From an uncultured Schaedlerella sp. (GTDB lineage Bacteria > Bacillota > Clostridia > Lachnospirales > Lachnospiraceae): DNA of 34,669 bases. Positions 9,166 to 16,029 of the stretch are shown here, piece by piece (position 1 is the stretch's first letter; each line of letters opens with the position of its first letter). The notes beneath the pieces are model-generated. The model saw only the letters and a list, made by a program, of their open reading frames with translations, was not told where the DNA came from and made no database searches. The position numbers and the translations under genes are program-made. The DNA is taken from the NCBI GenBank assembly GCA_934435195.1, contig CAKSAJ010000028.1, forward strand, positions 1-34,669. The letters are read 5' to 3'.

Positions 9166-9218
9166 ATCGTAACACGTACTAACACGTACGTCAATGAAAT
9201 ACACGTGCAAACACGTGC
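9166..9218 (-). promoter_or_regulatory. hicB promoter with four ACACGT operator repeats
   Basis: On the minus strand TTGACG (9194-9189) and TACGAT (9171-9166) are spaced by 17 bases, a good sigma-70 promoter for hicB. ACACGT occurs at 9172, 9182, 9201 and 9211, with spacings of 10, 19 and 10 bases. Two copies fill the spacer between -35 and -10 and two lie just upstream. The spacing near whole helical turns suggests cooperative binding of a ribbon-helix-helix protein such as HicB. Confidence 0.65.
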
Positions 9219-9397
9219 ATTATATTCTCCCCTATGTAATGTCCTCTTTTAGATAGGAAATTATCATGATTTTTTCATAAATACAAGAAAAAAACTTCAC
9301 GAAACATGAAAATATTTTCAATTATTAGTGAACGTACAGAAGAATAGAGAATAATGTAAGGTGTAACCTGATATACGTAATAATTCAGCCAGTTAGT

Positions 9398-9645
9398 ATG
9401 ATTACGGATAATTATTCTTGGAACGCTTCTCCTTCTGTTGTTTTTGCGGTGTACAAGTGGTACTTGAAGCAGAATCAGCAGGATGTAGAAATTGAAAGAG
9501 TAAAGTCAGAACAGTGCTTGCTGACCTATGGAATGCTTGCCTGTCTGAAAGGACTTAAGGAGCAGGGGGTAATGATCCTGTAACCGAGGCAATAGACAAG
9601 ATTGAGAAACATATAAATAAGCAAGCACATAATCAGGAGGATTAG
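9398..9645 (+). pseudogene. Small phage protein gene broken by a frameshift at a G5 run
   Basis: The open frame gives 61 aa (MITDNYSWNASPSVVFAVYK and on) and stops at 9581-9583. At the five-G run 9565-9569 the next frame takes over without interruption. It reads GNDPVTEAIDKIEKHINKQ and stops at 9643-9645, just before the holin start. One extra G would join the two into a protein of about 82 aa. Such a small protein upstream of a holin is common in Firmicute phage lysis modules; its function is not known to me. There is no good ribosome binding site before 9398, which also points to decay. A sequencing error in the G run or programmed slippage are the alternatives. Confidence 0.6.
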
Positions 9646-9647
9646 GT

Positions 9648-9938
9648 ATGGATATTATGAGTTATGTAAGACCAGAGTTGTTAGTTGTAGCAGTGGTATT
9701 GTATTTCCTTGGAATGTGGCTTAAGCAGGCCGCCTTTATCAAAGACAAATACATTCCGCTGGTACTGGGGATTGTTGGGATTGTTGTATGTGGAATCTAT
9801 GTGACATCGGTAGCAGCATTTGCAACCACACAGGATATTTTATCTGCAATCTTTGCAGCAATCACACAAGGAATACTGGTCGCAGGATTGAGCAACTATG
9901 TGAATCAAATCATTAAGCAGATTGGTAAGGATGAGTAG
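9648..9938 (+). CDS. Phage holin
   Basis: The 96-aa product is mostly hydrophobic with three likely membrane segments (about residues 9-26, 34-52 and 62-84) and a short charged tail (KQIGKDE). This size and pattern fit phage holins, probably the Hol44-like family. Holins make membrane holes that let the endolysin reach the cell wall at the end of a lytic cycle. The start has AGGAGG eight bases upstream (9636-9641), inside the end of the preceding broken gene. The amidase follows 51 bases later, so this is a standard holin-endolysin pair. Family assignment rests on size, topology and context. Confidence 0.8.
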   Translation: MDIMSYVRPELLVVAVVLYFLGMWLKQAAFIKDKYIPLVLGIVGIVVCGIYVTSVAAFATTQDILSAIFAAITQGILVAGLSNYVNQIIKQIGKDE

Positions 9939-9989
9939 AGGATGAATAATCGTCCTCGCTTTGCACCGGTGCAAGAAAGGAGAAGAATT

Positions 9990-10964
9990 ATGAGTATTTG
10001 TAGAGGTGTAGCAGGAAGAAGAGGAGCTAATCCAGTTGGAATTTTCATTCACAATGATGCAGGAAGCCAGAATGCAAATGCAGCGTTCTATCGAAAGTGG
10101 TTGCAGTCACATAATCTGGAAGATGGGTTTGCCCACTATTATGTGGCACAGGATGGTACATTACAGGCAGAAGATGATGTTAATCATGCATGGCATTGTG
10201 GAGATACTGCCGGAAACAACAATTATCTGTCAATTGAAGTCTGCCAGAGCATGGGTGATATCGATATTTTTAAGAGCAACGAAGAGAAAGCGTTACAGTT
10301 AGCAGCACAGAAGTGCAAACAGTACGGCATCGAACCAAACCAGAACACAATTCGATTGCATCAGGAAGTGTATGCAACATTATGTCCACACAGATCTGTC
10401 GAGATTCATGGTGGAGCTTCTGGATGTAAGACGTATTTCATCAATCGAATCCGTGAGTTGATGGGGCTGGCAGAAATGCCGAAAGTTACTTATACAGGTG
10501 CATCAAATACTGTGAAGCCAGTTCAGACAGGTGATGCAGGGGTTGTATTCACTTATGGAGTAAAATCGGGTGGAAGAATTTTACCATTCGTTATAAATTT
10601 AAATGACTTCGCAGGAATACAAGGTATTCCAATTACGGATGCAGCAATTAAGGTTAATAAGGGTTCTGTCAAGTATCGTGTTCATATCAAAGATGGCGAT
10701 TGGCTTCCTTATGTTACCGGATGTAACTGGAATGATTCAATCAACGGCTATGCAGGTAATGGGCAGATTATTGATGCTATTGAAGTGTATTATAGTACGC
10801 CAGAAGATATCGTTAATAAGTACGGCTACCAGAAAGCACAATACCGCACAAGTCCGCTGAATGGGAATTACTATTCATGGCAGTATGATAATGAGACCGG
10901 AAATGGTCAGGATGGTTACGCAGGATGCTTTGGAGTGGCGATGGATAGATTTCAGTTATTCTAA
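9990..10964 (+). CDS. N-acetylmuramoyl-L-alanine amidase (phage-type endolysin)
   Basis: The 324-aa enzyme cuts the bond between muramic acid and the peptide stem of peptidoglycan. The ATG at 9990 is preferred to 9942 because GAAAGGAGAAG lies just before it. Residues 1-160 form an Amidase_2 (T7 lysozyme-like) domain with likely zinc ligands His21, His124 and Cys132, spaced almost as in T7 lysozyme (17, 122, 130). Residues about 190-324 form a separate binding domain with YRVHIKDGDWLPYVTG and AIEVYYSTPEDI, loosely like clostridial ChW wall-binding modules. It completes the lysis cassette with the holin upstream. No other phage structural or replication genes are nearby, so the cassette is a remnant or has been domesticated. 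Confidence 0.9.
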   Translation: MSICRGVAGRRGANPVGIFIHNDAGSQNANAAFYRKWLQSHNLEDGFAHYYVAQDGTLQAEDDVNHAWHCGDTAGNNNYLSIEVCQSMGDIDIFKSNEEKALQLAAQKCKQYGIEPNQNTIRLHQEVYATLCPHRSVEIHGGASGCKTYFINRIRELMGLAEMPKVTYTGASNTVKPVQTGDAGVVFTYGVKSGGRILPFVINLNDFAGIQGIPITDAAIKVNKGSVKYRVHIKDGDWLPYVTGCNWNDSINGYAGNGQIIDAIEVYYSTPEDIVNKYGYQKAQYRTSPLNGNYYSWQYDNETGNGQDGYAGCFGVAMDRFQLF

Positions 10965-10969
10965 TAGAA

Positions 10970-10998
10970 ATCCCCGGCATTTCTACCGGGGATCATTT
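10970..10998. terminator. Terminator between the amidase and GGGtGRT genes
   Basis: ATCCCCGG (10970-10977) and CCGGGGAT (10986-10993) form a perfect 8-bp GC-rich stem followed by CATTTTT on the plus strand. It lies between two converging genes, and on the minus strand it is followed by TTTCTATT, so it may serve both. Confidence 0.75.
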
Positions 10999-11010
10999 TT
11001 ACGCGAGTTC

Positions 11011-12021
11011 TTAGAACTTGCCAGCTTTAGCAGCTTCTTCTACGGAAACTGCAACTGCAACAGTCATACCAACCATTGGGTTGTTACCAGCACCGATCAG
11101 ACCCATCATCTCAACGTGAGCAGGAACTGAAGAAGAACCAGCGAACTGTGCATCAGAGTGCATACGTCCTAATGTATCTGTCATACCATAAGAAGCAGGA
11201 CCAGCAGCCATGTTATCTGGGTGAAGTGTACGTCCTGTACCACCACCTGAAGCTACTGAGAAATATTTCTTGCCCTGTTCGATACATTCTTTTTTATATG
11301 TACCTGCAACTGGATGCTGGAAACGTGTTGGGTTTGTAGAGTTACCTGTGATAGAAACGTCTACACCTTCTTTGTGCATGATAGCAACACCTTCACGTAC
11401 ATCGTTAGCACCATAGCAGTTTACTTTAGAACGAAGTCCGTCAGAGTAAGCGATTCTCTGAACTTCTTTCAGTTCTCCTGTATAGTAATCATATTCTGTC
11501 TGTACATATGTGAATCCATTGATTCTTGAAATGATCTTTGCAGCATCTTTTCCAAGACCGTTCAGGATAACACGAAGAGGTTTTTTACGAACTTTGTTAG
11601 CTTTTTCAGCGATACCGATAGCACCCTCAGCAGCTGCGAATGATTCGTGACCTGCAAGGAATGCGAAACAATCTGTATCTTCTTCCAGAAGCATCTTTCC
11701 AAGGTTACCATGTCCAAGACCTACTTTACGCTGGTCAGCAACAGAACCTGGGATACAGAATGCCTGAAGTCCTTCACCGATAGCAGCAGCAGCCTCAGCA
11801 GCTGTTCTACATTCTTTTTTAATTGCGATTGCTGCACCTACGATGTATGCCCAGCAAGCGTTTTCGAAACAGATTGGCTGAATACCTTTGATCTGATTGT
11901 AAACATCAAGACCGGCATCCTTTGTAATCTTTTCTGCTTCTTCGATAGAAGCAATGCCATAGCTGTTCAGTACTGCATTGATTTTATCAATTCTTCTCTC
12001 ATATGATTCAAATAAAGCCAT
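11011..12021 (-). CDS. GGGtGRT protein (conserved, function unknown)
   Basis: This 336-aa protein carries the name-giving motif GGGTGRT at residues 259-265 and belongs to the GGGtGRT family of anaerobes. It is soluble, Gly/Ala-rich and has several cysteines (51, 56, 71, 89, 118, 202, 246). No catalytic activity is established that I know of. It is the second gene of a two-gene unit with the Fe-S scaffold-like protein upstream (65-base gap containing a small stem-loop at 12063-12078). Such fixed pairing suggests it receives a cluster or works with one. Codon use looks strongly biased to a few codons (GCA, GGT, AAA), as in highly expressed genes. The ribosome binding site AGGAGGAC precedes the start, and a terminator lies after the stop. 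Confidence 0.9.
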   Translation of the reverse strand: MALFESYERRIDKINAVLNSYGIASIEEAEKITKDAGLDVYNQIKGIQPICFENACWAYIVGAAIAIKKECRTAAEAAAAIGEGLQAFCIPGSVADQRKVGLGHGNLGKMLLEEDTDCFAFLAGHESFAAAEGAIGIAEKANKVRKKPLRVILNGLGKDAAKIISRINGFTYVQTEYDYYTGELKEVQRIAYSDGLRSKVNCYGANDVREGVAIMHKEGVDVSITGNSTNPTRFQHPVAGTYKKECIEQGKKYFSVASGGGTGRTLHPDNMAAGPASYGMTDTLGRMHSDAQFAGSSSVPAHVEMMGLIGAGNNPMVGMTVAVAVSVEEAAKAGKF

Positions 12022-12062
12022 TTAATTGTCCTCCTGATTTATTTAACGCTTATTTTCCATAA

Positions 12063-12078
12063 AACGGACAAGTCCGTT
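12063..12078 (-). other. Small intercistronic stem-loop
   Basis: AACGGA (12063-12068) and TCCGTT (12073-12078) form a six-base stem with a CAAG loop in the gap between the scaffold gene and the GGGtGRT gene. It has no T-run, so it is more likely an mRNA stability or processing element than a terminator. Confidence 0.35.
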
Positions 12079-12086
12079 CGTTGTGA

Positions 12087-12779
12087 TTATTCTTTACGTG
12101 GGTCGATGATCTTAACAGCGTCAGCAACACGTCCGTACTGTCCTTTTGCTTTCTCCCAAGCTTCGTTTGGAGTATCTCCAGCTTTAACGAAGTCTGTGAA
12201 TTTTCCAAGGCTTACGAACTGGTATCCAATGATCTCATCGTTCTCATCAAGAGCGATACCTGTTACATATCCTTCTGCCATCTCCAGGTAACGAGGACCT
12301 TTTGCGAGTGTTCCGTACATTGTTCCTACCTGAGAACGAAGTCCTTTACCAAGGTCTTCCAGTCCAGCTCCGATAGCAAGTCCGTCTTCAGAGAATGCAC
12401 TCTGTGTTCTTCCGTATACAATCTGTAAGAACAGCTCTCTCATAGCTGTGTTGATTGCATCACATACAAGGTCTGTATTCAATGCTTCAAGAATTGTTTT
12501 ACCTGGAAGAATTTCAGATGCCATAGCAGCAGAATGAGTCATTCCTGAACATCCAATTGTCTCTACCAATGCTTCCTGAATGATTCCGTCTTTTACATTA
12601 AGAGTAAGTTTACAAGCACCCTGCTGTGGAGCACACCAGCCTACACCATGTGTAAAACCAGAGATATCTTTCACTTCTTTTGCCTGTACCCATTTAGCCT
12701 CTTCTGGGATTGGAGCTGGTCCGTGATTTGCACCCTGAGCAACCGGACACATCAGTTCAACTTCTTTAGAATAAATCAT
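12087..12779 (-). CDS. NifU/IscU-like iron-sulfur cluster assembly scaffold protein
   Basis: The 230-aa product resembles the N-terminal NifU/IscU scaffold on which Fe-S clusters are built. It has candidate ligand cysteines at 49 and 56 (GWCAPQQGACK), 77 (IGCSGM) and 106 (LVCDAIN), plus Cys11. It is longer than classic IscU (about 130 aa), with an extra C-terminal region ending VADAVKIIDPRKE. No cysteine desulfurase gene lies next to it, so sulfur must come from elsewhere if it acts as a true scaffold. It leads the two-gene minus-strand unit with the GGGtGRT protein. AAAGGAG precedes the start, and helically phased ACTTTC repeats lie upstream (12890-12915). Family membership is firm; the client protein is only inferred from pairing. 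Confidence 0.88.
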   Translation of the reverse strand: MIYSKEVELMCPVAQGANHGPAPIPEEAKWVQAKEVKDISGFTHGVGWCAPQQGACKLTLNVKDGIIQEALVETIGCSGMTHSAAMASEILPGKTILEALNTDLVCDAINTAMRELFLQIVYGRTQSAFSEDGLAIGAGLEDLGKGLRSQVGTMYGTLAKGPRYLEMAEGYVTGIALDENDEIIGYQFVSLGKFTDFVKAGDTPNEAWEKAKGQYGRVADAVKIIDPRKE

Positions 12780-12884
12780 GTTAAAACTCCTTTCAAATAT
12801 GTATGATTTGTCTCGCGTATAATGTTTGATAATTAATTAACATCACACTTACTTTATTTTCTCATAAAATGTAGATTTCGTCAA

Positions 12885-12915
12885 TTGTCACTTTCGACAA
12901 CTTTCGAGTACTTTC
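12885..12915. promoter_or_regulatory. Triple ACTTTC repeat with 10-bp period in divergent promoter region
   Basis: ACTTTC begins at 12890, 12900 and 12910, exactly one helical turn apart; the first two are followed by GA. TTGTC (12885-12889) and GACAA (12896-12900) also form an inverted repeat over the first unit. The array lies between the scaffold/GGGtGRT unit and the cupin gene and is a candidate regulator-binding site for either. It is about 27 bases upstream of the cupin -35 box. Confidence 0.5.
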
Positions 12916-12941
12916 AATATAAAAATACGATATAAATGTGA

Positions 12942-12970
12942 TTGAACATTTTTGAATAGCGTTTTATAAT
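12942..12970 (+). promoter_or_regulatory. Promoter of the cupin gene
   Basis: TTGAAC (12942-12947) and a perfect TATAAT (12965-12970) are separated by 17 bases, with transcription expected near 12977, about 30 bases before the start codon. Confidence 0.75.
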
Positions 12971-13007
12971 AAATAAAAATAATTAAAAATGAAAGGAATC
13001 AGATATT

Positions 13008-13334
13008 ATGACAACAGAGCGTATTGAAAACATGTGTGGCGGAGAAGGTCATGTAATTGTAAAAAGAATTCTTGATGTAAAGGAACTGAATGGCAAGTGC
13101 GGATTATATGCACAGGTAACTATCGAGCCGGGATGTTCTCTTGGATACCACGAACATCACAATGAAAGTGAAACATATTACATCATTTCCGGAGAAGGAG
13201 AATATGATGACAACGGAACAAAACGCATGGTAAAAGCGGGAGATAAGACATTCACACCAGATAATTGCGGACATGGATTAAAGAATACAGGAACAGAAGA
13301 TCTTGTATTTATGGCTTTGATTATTTTAGACTAA
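13008..13334 (+). CDS. Small cupin-domain protein
   Basis: The 108-aa product is a single cupin beta-barrel. Motif 1 is seen as GYHEHHNESETYYIISGEG with metal-ligand candidates His, His and Glu. Motif 2 is PDNCGHGLKNTG with a final His. Such proteins bind a divalent metal and act as sugar or polyketide isomerases, dioxygenases or sensors; the substrate cannot be told from sequence. AAAGGAATC precedes the start, and a strong promoter lies at 12942-12970. It is transcribed alone and runs into the long hairpin at 13347-13430, which would end transcription. It is divergent from the scaffold/GGGtGRT unit and may share its control region. Confidence 0.85.
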   Translation: MTTERIENMCGGEGHVIVKRILDVKELNGKCGLYAQVTIEPGCSLGYHEHHNESETYYIISGEGEYDDNGTKRMVKAGDKTFTPDNCGHGLKNTGTEDLVFMALIILD

Positions 13335-13346
13335 GCTGGGGAGGCC

Positions 13347-13430
13347 AGGAGGGGGCCAACGGGGACGGGGTTAAGTGGCTTTTTCACACGTGAAAAAGCC
13401 ACTTAACCCCGTCCCCGTTGGCCCCCTCCT
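13347..13430. repeat. REP-like inverted pair A (perfect 41-bp stem)
   Basis: Bases 13347-13387 and 13390-13430 are perfect reverse complements, 41 bp each with a two-base centre. Each arm contains GGGGACGGGGTTAAGTGGC followed by TTTTTCAC. It lies between the converging cupin gene and the minus-strand gene at 13431, whose TAG stop directly touches the element. It is far more GC-rich than its surroundings. It belongs to the repeat family associated here with the RAYT gene at 33654, and it could also act as a bidirectional terminator. Confidence 0.9.
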
Positions 13431-14321
13431 CTACCTTCGATACTTACGAATCACACAGGAAACAACGCCTGCCACGCAAAGACCGAATAATTGGTTATGA
13501 AGAGAACCGAAAACTGCCAGGGCACCCTTGATTCCTTTTAAAATCTCGATGCCTGCAGGTAATACTTCTATATTTTCCGGGATAAAATCACTGAATAAAA
13601 ATGCCGCATAGGAACAAATATAAAGTATGATAAATGAATTCCGTCCGCGGCCTACATCTTCCCAATGAACCCCATATTCATCTCGTATACGTTCTTTTGT
13701 CATAGACCGGAAAAGTGCAATGATTTCGCAAAAAATTATAATTGCAGCTACAGCGGCATATGCAAGAAGAGTTGGCGAGAAAGCTTGTGCTTCAAGTGAA
13801 TTTTCAAGGTCGCCATAAGGAGCACTTCCTACATAAAAGTTGTAAGCTAAAATGGCAATGATTATAAGGATAAGCAGTATAGTCAGATTTCGGATAAATG
13901 TTTTTGAAACCTTATAAAGTGCGTTGCCACCTTTTTGAAGCGGTGCTGCAAGTCGTGTGGGTCCACTTTTGCGTCTTCTGGATTTAGGAAAGTCATAGTC
14001 GTCATCGTCATCATCATTATAATCATAATCAATGTCGTCATCATCGTAATGATTGGAAGGCTGCTGGGCATAACGAATAGCCTGTGCTTTTTCTTCCTCA
14101 CGTGAAATATTAGTTGGAATACTTAAATCAATAGATTTATTGTTGCTTTTAGAAGAAGTATTCCCTTTTTTCTTTCTTTTGGTATTCTTTGTATTTTTCT
14201 GAGAGGTATTCTCTAATTTTGTTGTATCAAAATCAATGGATGGTCGTAATGTTGAATCATCATCATATGTAACTTCAAAATTATCGTCGAACCAGGATGA
14301 GTCATTTTTTGAAGAAGCCAT
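13431..14321 (-). CDS. Acidic-tailed multi-pass membrane protein, function unknown
   Basis: I do not recognise this 296-aa protein. Residues 1-125 are hydrophilic and look disordered: Ser/Asn/Lys-rich, then a very acidic stretch at about 90-110 with runs of Asp, then a basic patch (PKSRRRKSGP). The rest holds about four membrane segments (roughly 145-166, 183-205, 228-246, 270-289). The organisation suggests a membrane protein with a long cytoplasmic N-terminal arm. A ribosome binding site-like AAAGGGG lies upstream of the start. The TAG stop abuts repeat A. No operon partner: the gene upstream is divergent. The acidic run is encoded by GAC/GAT repeats, so its length may vary between strains. 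Confidence 0.75.
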   Translation of the reverse strand: MASSKNDSSWFDDNFEVTYDDDSTLRPSIDFDTTKLENTSQKNTKNTKRKKKGNTSSKSNNKSIDLSIPTNISREEEKAQAIRYAQQPSNHYDDDDIDYDYNDDDDDDYDFPKSRRRKSGPTRLAAPLQKGGNALYKVSKTFIRNLTILLILIIIAILAYNFYVGSAPYGDLENSLEAQAFSPTLLAYAAVAAIIIFCEIIALFRSMTKERIRDEYGVHWEDVGRGRNSFIILYICSYAAFLFSDFIPENIEVLPAGIEILKGIKGALAVFGSLHNQLFGLCVAGVVSCVIRKYRR

Positions 14322-14467
14322 GAAAAATAAAAACCCCTTTCTTTTAAATATGATAATTATAAAATGTTAAAATGATTATACTGAAATAATCAATGTAGTA
14401 TATCCTATAATGTTTTTTTGGCGAAGACAAGTAAAAAAATGTAAAATTCATAAAAAATTAAAATTAA

Positions 14468-14519
14468 GGACGGGGTTAAGTGGCTTTTTCACGTCTGGAA
14501 AAGCCACTTAACCCCGTCC
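14468..14519. repeat. REP-like inverted pair B
   Basis: GGACGGGGTTAAGTGGCTTT from 14468 pairs with its complement ending at 14519, giving a 23-bp stem (one G-T pair) and a six-base loop at 14491-14496. It shares the core with pair A. It sits in the 321-base gap between divergent genes, which otherwise holds only AT-rich DNA and the promoter at 14523-14550. Its right flank, CCCCATTGGC, matches the extended edge of other copies. Confidence 0.88.
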
Positions 14520-14522
14520 CCA

Positions 14523-14550
14523 TTGGCAAACTGGACTGGTCAAATATAAT
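14523..14550 (+). promoter_or_regulatory. Promoter of the vitamin B6 operon, -35 box in a repeat edge
   Basis: TTGGCA (14523-14528) and a perfect TATAAT (14545-14550) are 16 bases apart. The TTGGC of the -35 box is the same word found at the outer edge of the other REP-like copies (GTTGGCC in pair A, TTTGGCT in pair C), so the repeat appears to have donated half of this promoter. Confidence 0.6.
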
Positions 14551-14642
14551 AATTCTGGCTGTTTTTATCAATCCAATTATGTGTTATGATTTGGAAAAAT
14601 AAAAATACAGAAAAATTTCTGTGAGGAATGGAGAGATTAATT

Positions 14643-15167
14643 ATGAAAAAATTTTCAGCAAAAAAACTTACAAGTGCAGCCTTGGCAATTGCGCTTGTCT
14701 GCATATCGACAGCAATCATTCATATTCCGATTCCGCTTGGTTATATGCATTTAGGAAATATTTGTATTCTGCTGTGTTCGTATTTATTCCCTTGGGATAT
14801 CGGACTTTTAGCCGGCGGTGTCGGTTCTGCACTGTCAGATTTATTGACAGGATATCCGCAGTGGGTATTGCCTACTTTGATTATTAAGGGTATTATGGGA
14901 TATGCAGGTTCAAAAATTACGCATGCAGGGAAAACACCTGCACGTATGCTGTCAGCAAGAACATTTATCGGAGCATTAGTTTCTATCGTAATTATGATTG
15001 CAGGATATACAATTGCCGGTGGAATCATGTATGGAAGTGTTGCGACAGGACTTGCACAGGTACCTGGACTGACAACAGAAGGAATTATCGGAATTATTGG
15101 ATTCTATATTCTGGGATTTGTTATGGAAAAGTGCCATGTTTCAAAATTTATCTCAGAAGGAGTATAA
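14643..15167 (+). CDS. ECF transporter S component, probably for vitamin B6
   Basis: The 174-aa protein has five or six hydrophobic helices and the small size of energy-coupling-factor substrate-binding subunits, with the conserved IPIPLGYMHLGNICILLCSY region near residues 26-45 and GGVGSALSDLLTGYPQW near 58-74. S components capture a vitamin and use a shared ATPase/T module encoded elsewhere. The start at 14643 is chosen because GGAGAG lies at 14630-14635, whereas an in-frame ATG at 14628 has its GAGGA too close. The pyridoxal kinase gene begins three bases after its stop, so the cargo is most likely pyridoxine or a related B6 vitamer (PdxU2-like). The substrate is an inference from context. 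Confidence 0.85.
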   Translation: MKKFSAKKLTSAALAIALVCISTAIIHIPIPLGYMHLGNICILLCSYLFPWDIGLLAGGVGSALSDLLTGYPQWVLPTLIIKGIMGYAGSKITHAGKTPARMLSARTFIGALVSIVIMIAGYTIAGGIMYGSVATGLAQVPGLTTEGIIGIIGFYILGFVMEKCHVSKFISEGV

Positions 15168-15170
15168 CAG

Positions 15171-16010
15171 ATGACATCACACAATCATCAAAAGAAAATA
15201 GCTGTTATAAATGATATTTCTGGGTTTGGACGCTGCTCAATTGCAGTGTCCCTGCCCATTATTTCAATGTTAAAGGTACAGTGCTGCCCATTGCCAACAT
15301 CTATTTTTTCAAATCATACAGGTTTTCCATCATTCTTTTTTGAAGATTTTACAAAAAATATGGAGCCCTATATGGAAGAATGGAAAAAGTTGGATTTGAA
15401 ATTCAATGGAATCAGCACTGGATTTTTGGGTTCAGCAGAACAAATACGAATCGTACAGGAATTTATTTCTGAATTCAAATCGGAAGATACATTAGTTATC
15501 GTAGATCCGGTTATGGGAGATTATGGAAAAACGTATTCAACATATACTGAGGAAATGTGTCAACGCATGAAGCAGTTGGCATGCAAGGCTGATATTTTAA
15601 CTCCAAACTTGACAGAAGCATGTATATTGACGGATACGCCATATAAAGAAGACTGGAAAGTTGCGGAGGTAATTGAATTGGCAGAAAAACTTTCCGAACA
15701 AGGGCCGGAGAAAGTTGTTATAACCGGAGTATCTCAGAAGAGTTATATTTGCAATTTCTGTTATGAAAAAGGAACGGAGCCGTCTATCGTCAAGACTCAG
15801 AAAGTTGGAACACAGCGTTCCGGAACAGGAGATATTTTCTCTGCAATCATTTCAGCAGACGCTGTCAACGGAGTAAATTTTCATGATTCTGTAAAAAGAG
15901 CGTCTTTATTTATTAAAAAATGTATTTTGCGCTCGATAGAGCTGGATATTCCTGTAACAGATGGTGTATGCTTTGAAGAGGTATTACATACACTGAACCG
16001 AAAAAGATAA
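15171..16010 (+). CDS. pdxK: Pyridoxal/pyridoxamine kinase
   Basis: The 279-aa protein is a ribokinase-fold kinase that phosphorylates B6 vitamers to the 5'-phosphate coenzyme. It starts with the typical KIAVINDISGFGRCSIAVSL, has LVIVDPVMGD at about residues 111-120, DILTPNLTEA near 141-150, and the anion-hole/catalytic region GTQRSGTGDIFSA near 214-226 with the catalytic Asp in GTGD. AGAAGGAG lies before the ATG. It is translationally close to the S component upstream and 19 bases from the radical SAM gene downstream. It could equally be called pdxY, since the two subfamilies are not separable by eye. Confidence 0.92.
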   Translation: MTSHNHQKKIAVINDISGFGRCSIAVSLPIISMLKVQCCPLPTSIFSNHTGFPSFFFEDFTKNMEPYMEEWKKLDLKFNGISTGFLGSAEQIRIVQEFISEFKSEDTLVIVDPVMGDYGKTYSTYTEEMCQRMKQLACKADILTPNLTEACILTDTPYKEDWKVAEVIELAEKLSEQGPEKVVITGVSQKSYICNFCYEKGTEPSIVKTQKVGTQRSGTGDIFSAIISADAVNGVNFHDSVKRASLFIKKCILRSIELDIPVTDGVCFEEVLHTLNRKR

Positions 16011-16029
16011 ACAGAAGGAGAAGAACGCA

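Noticed and set aside
13347..13430. Ordinary intrinsic terminator only
   Set aside because: The 41-bp perfect stem has no T-run after it, and near-identical copies occur at three other places, so it is a repeat element even if it also terminates transcription.
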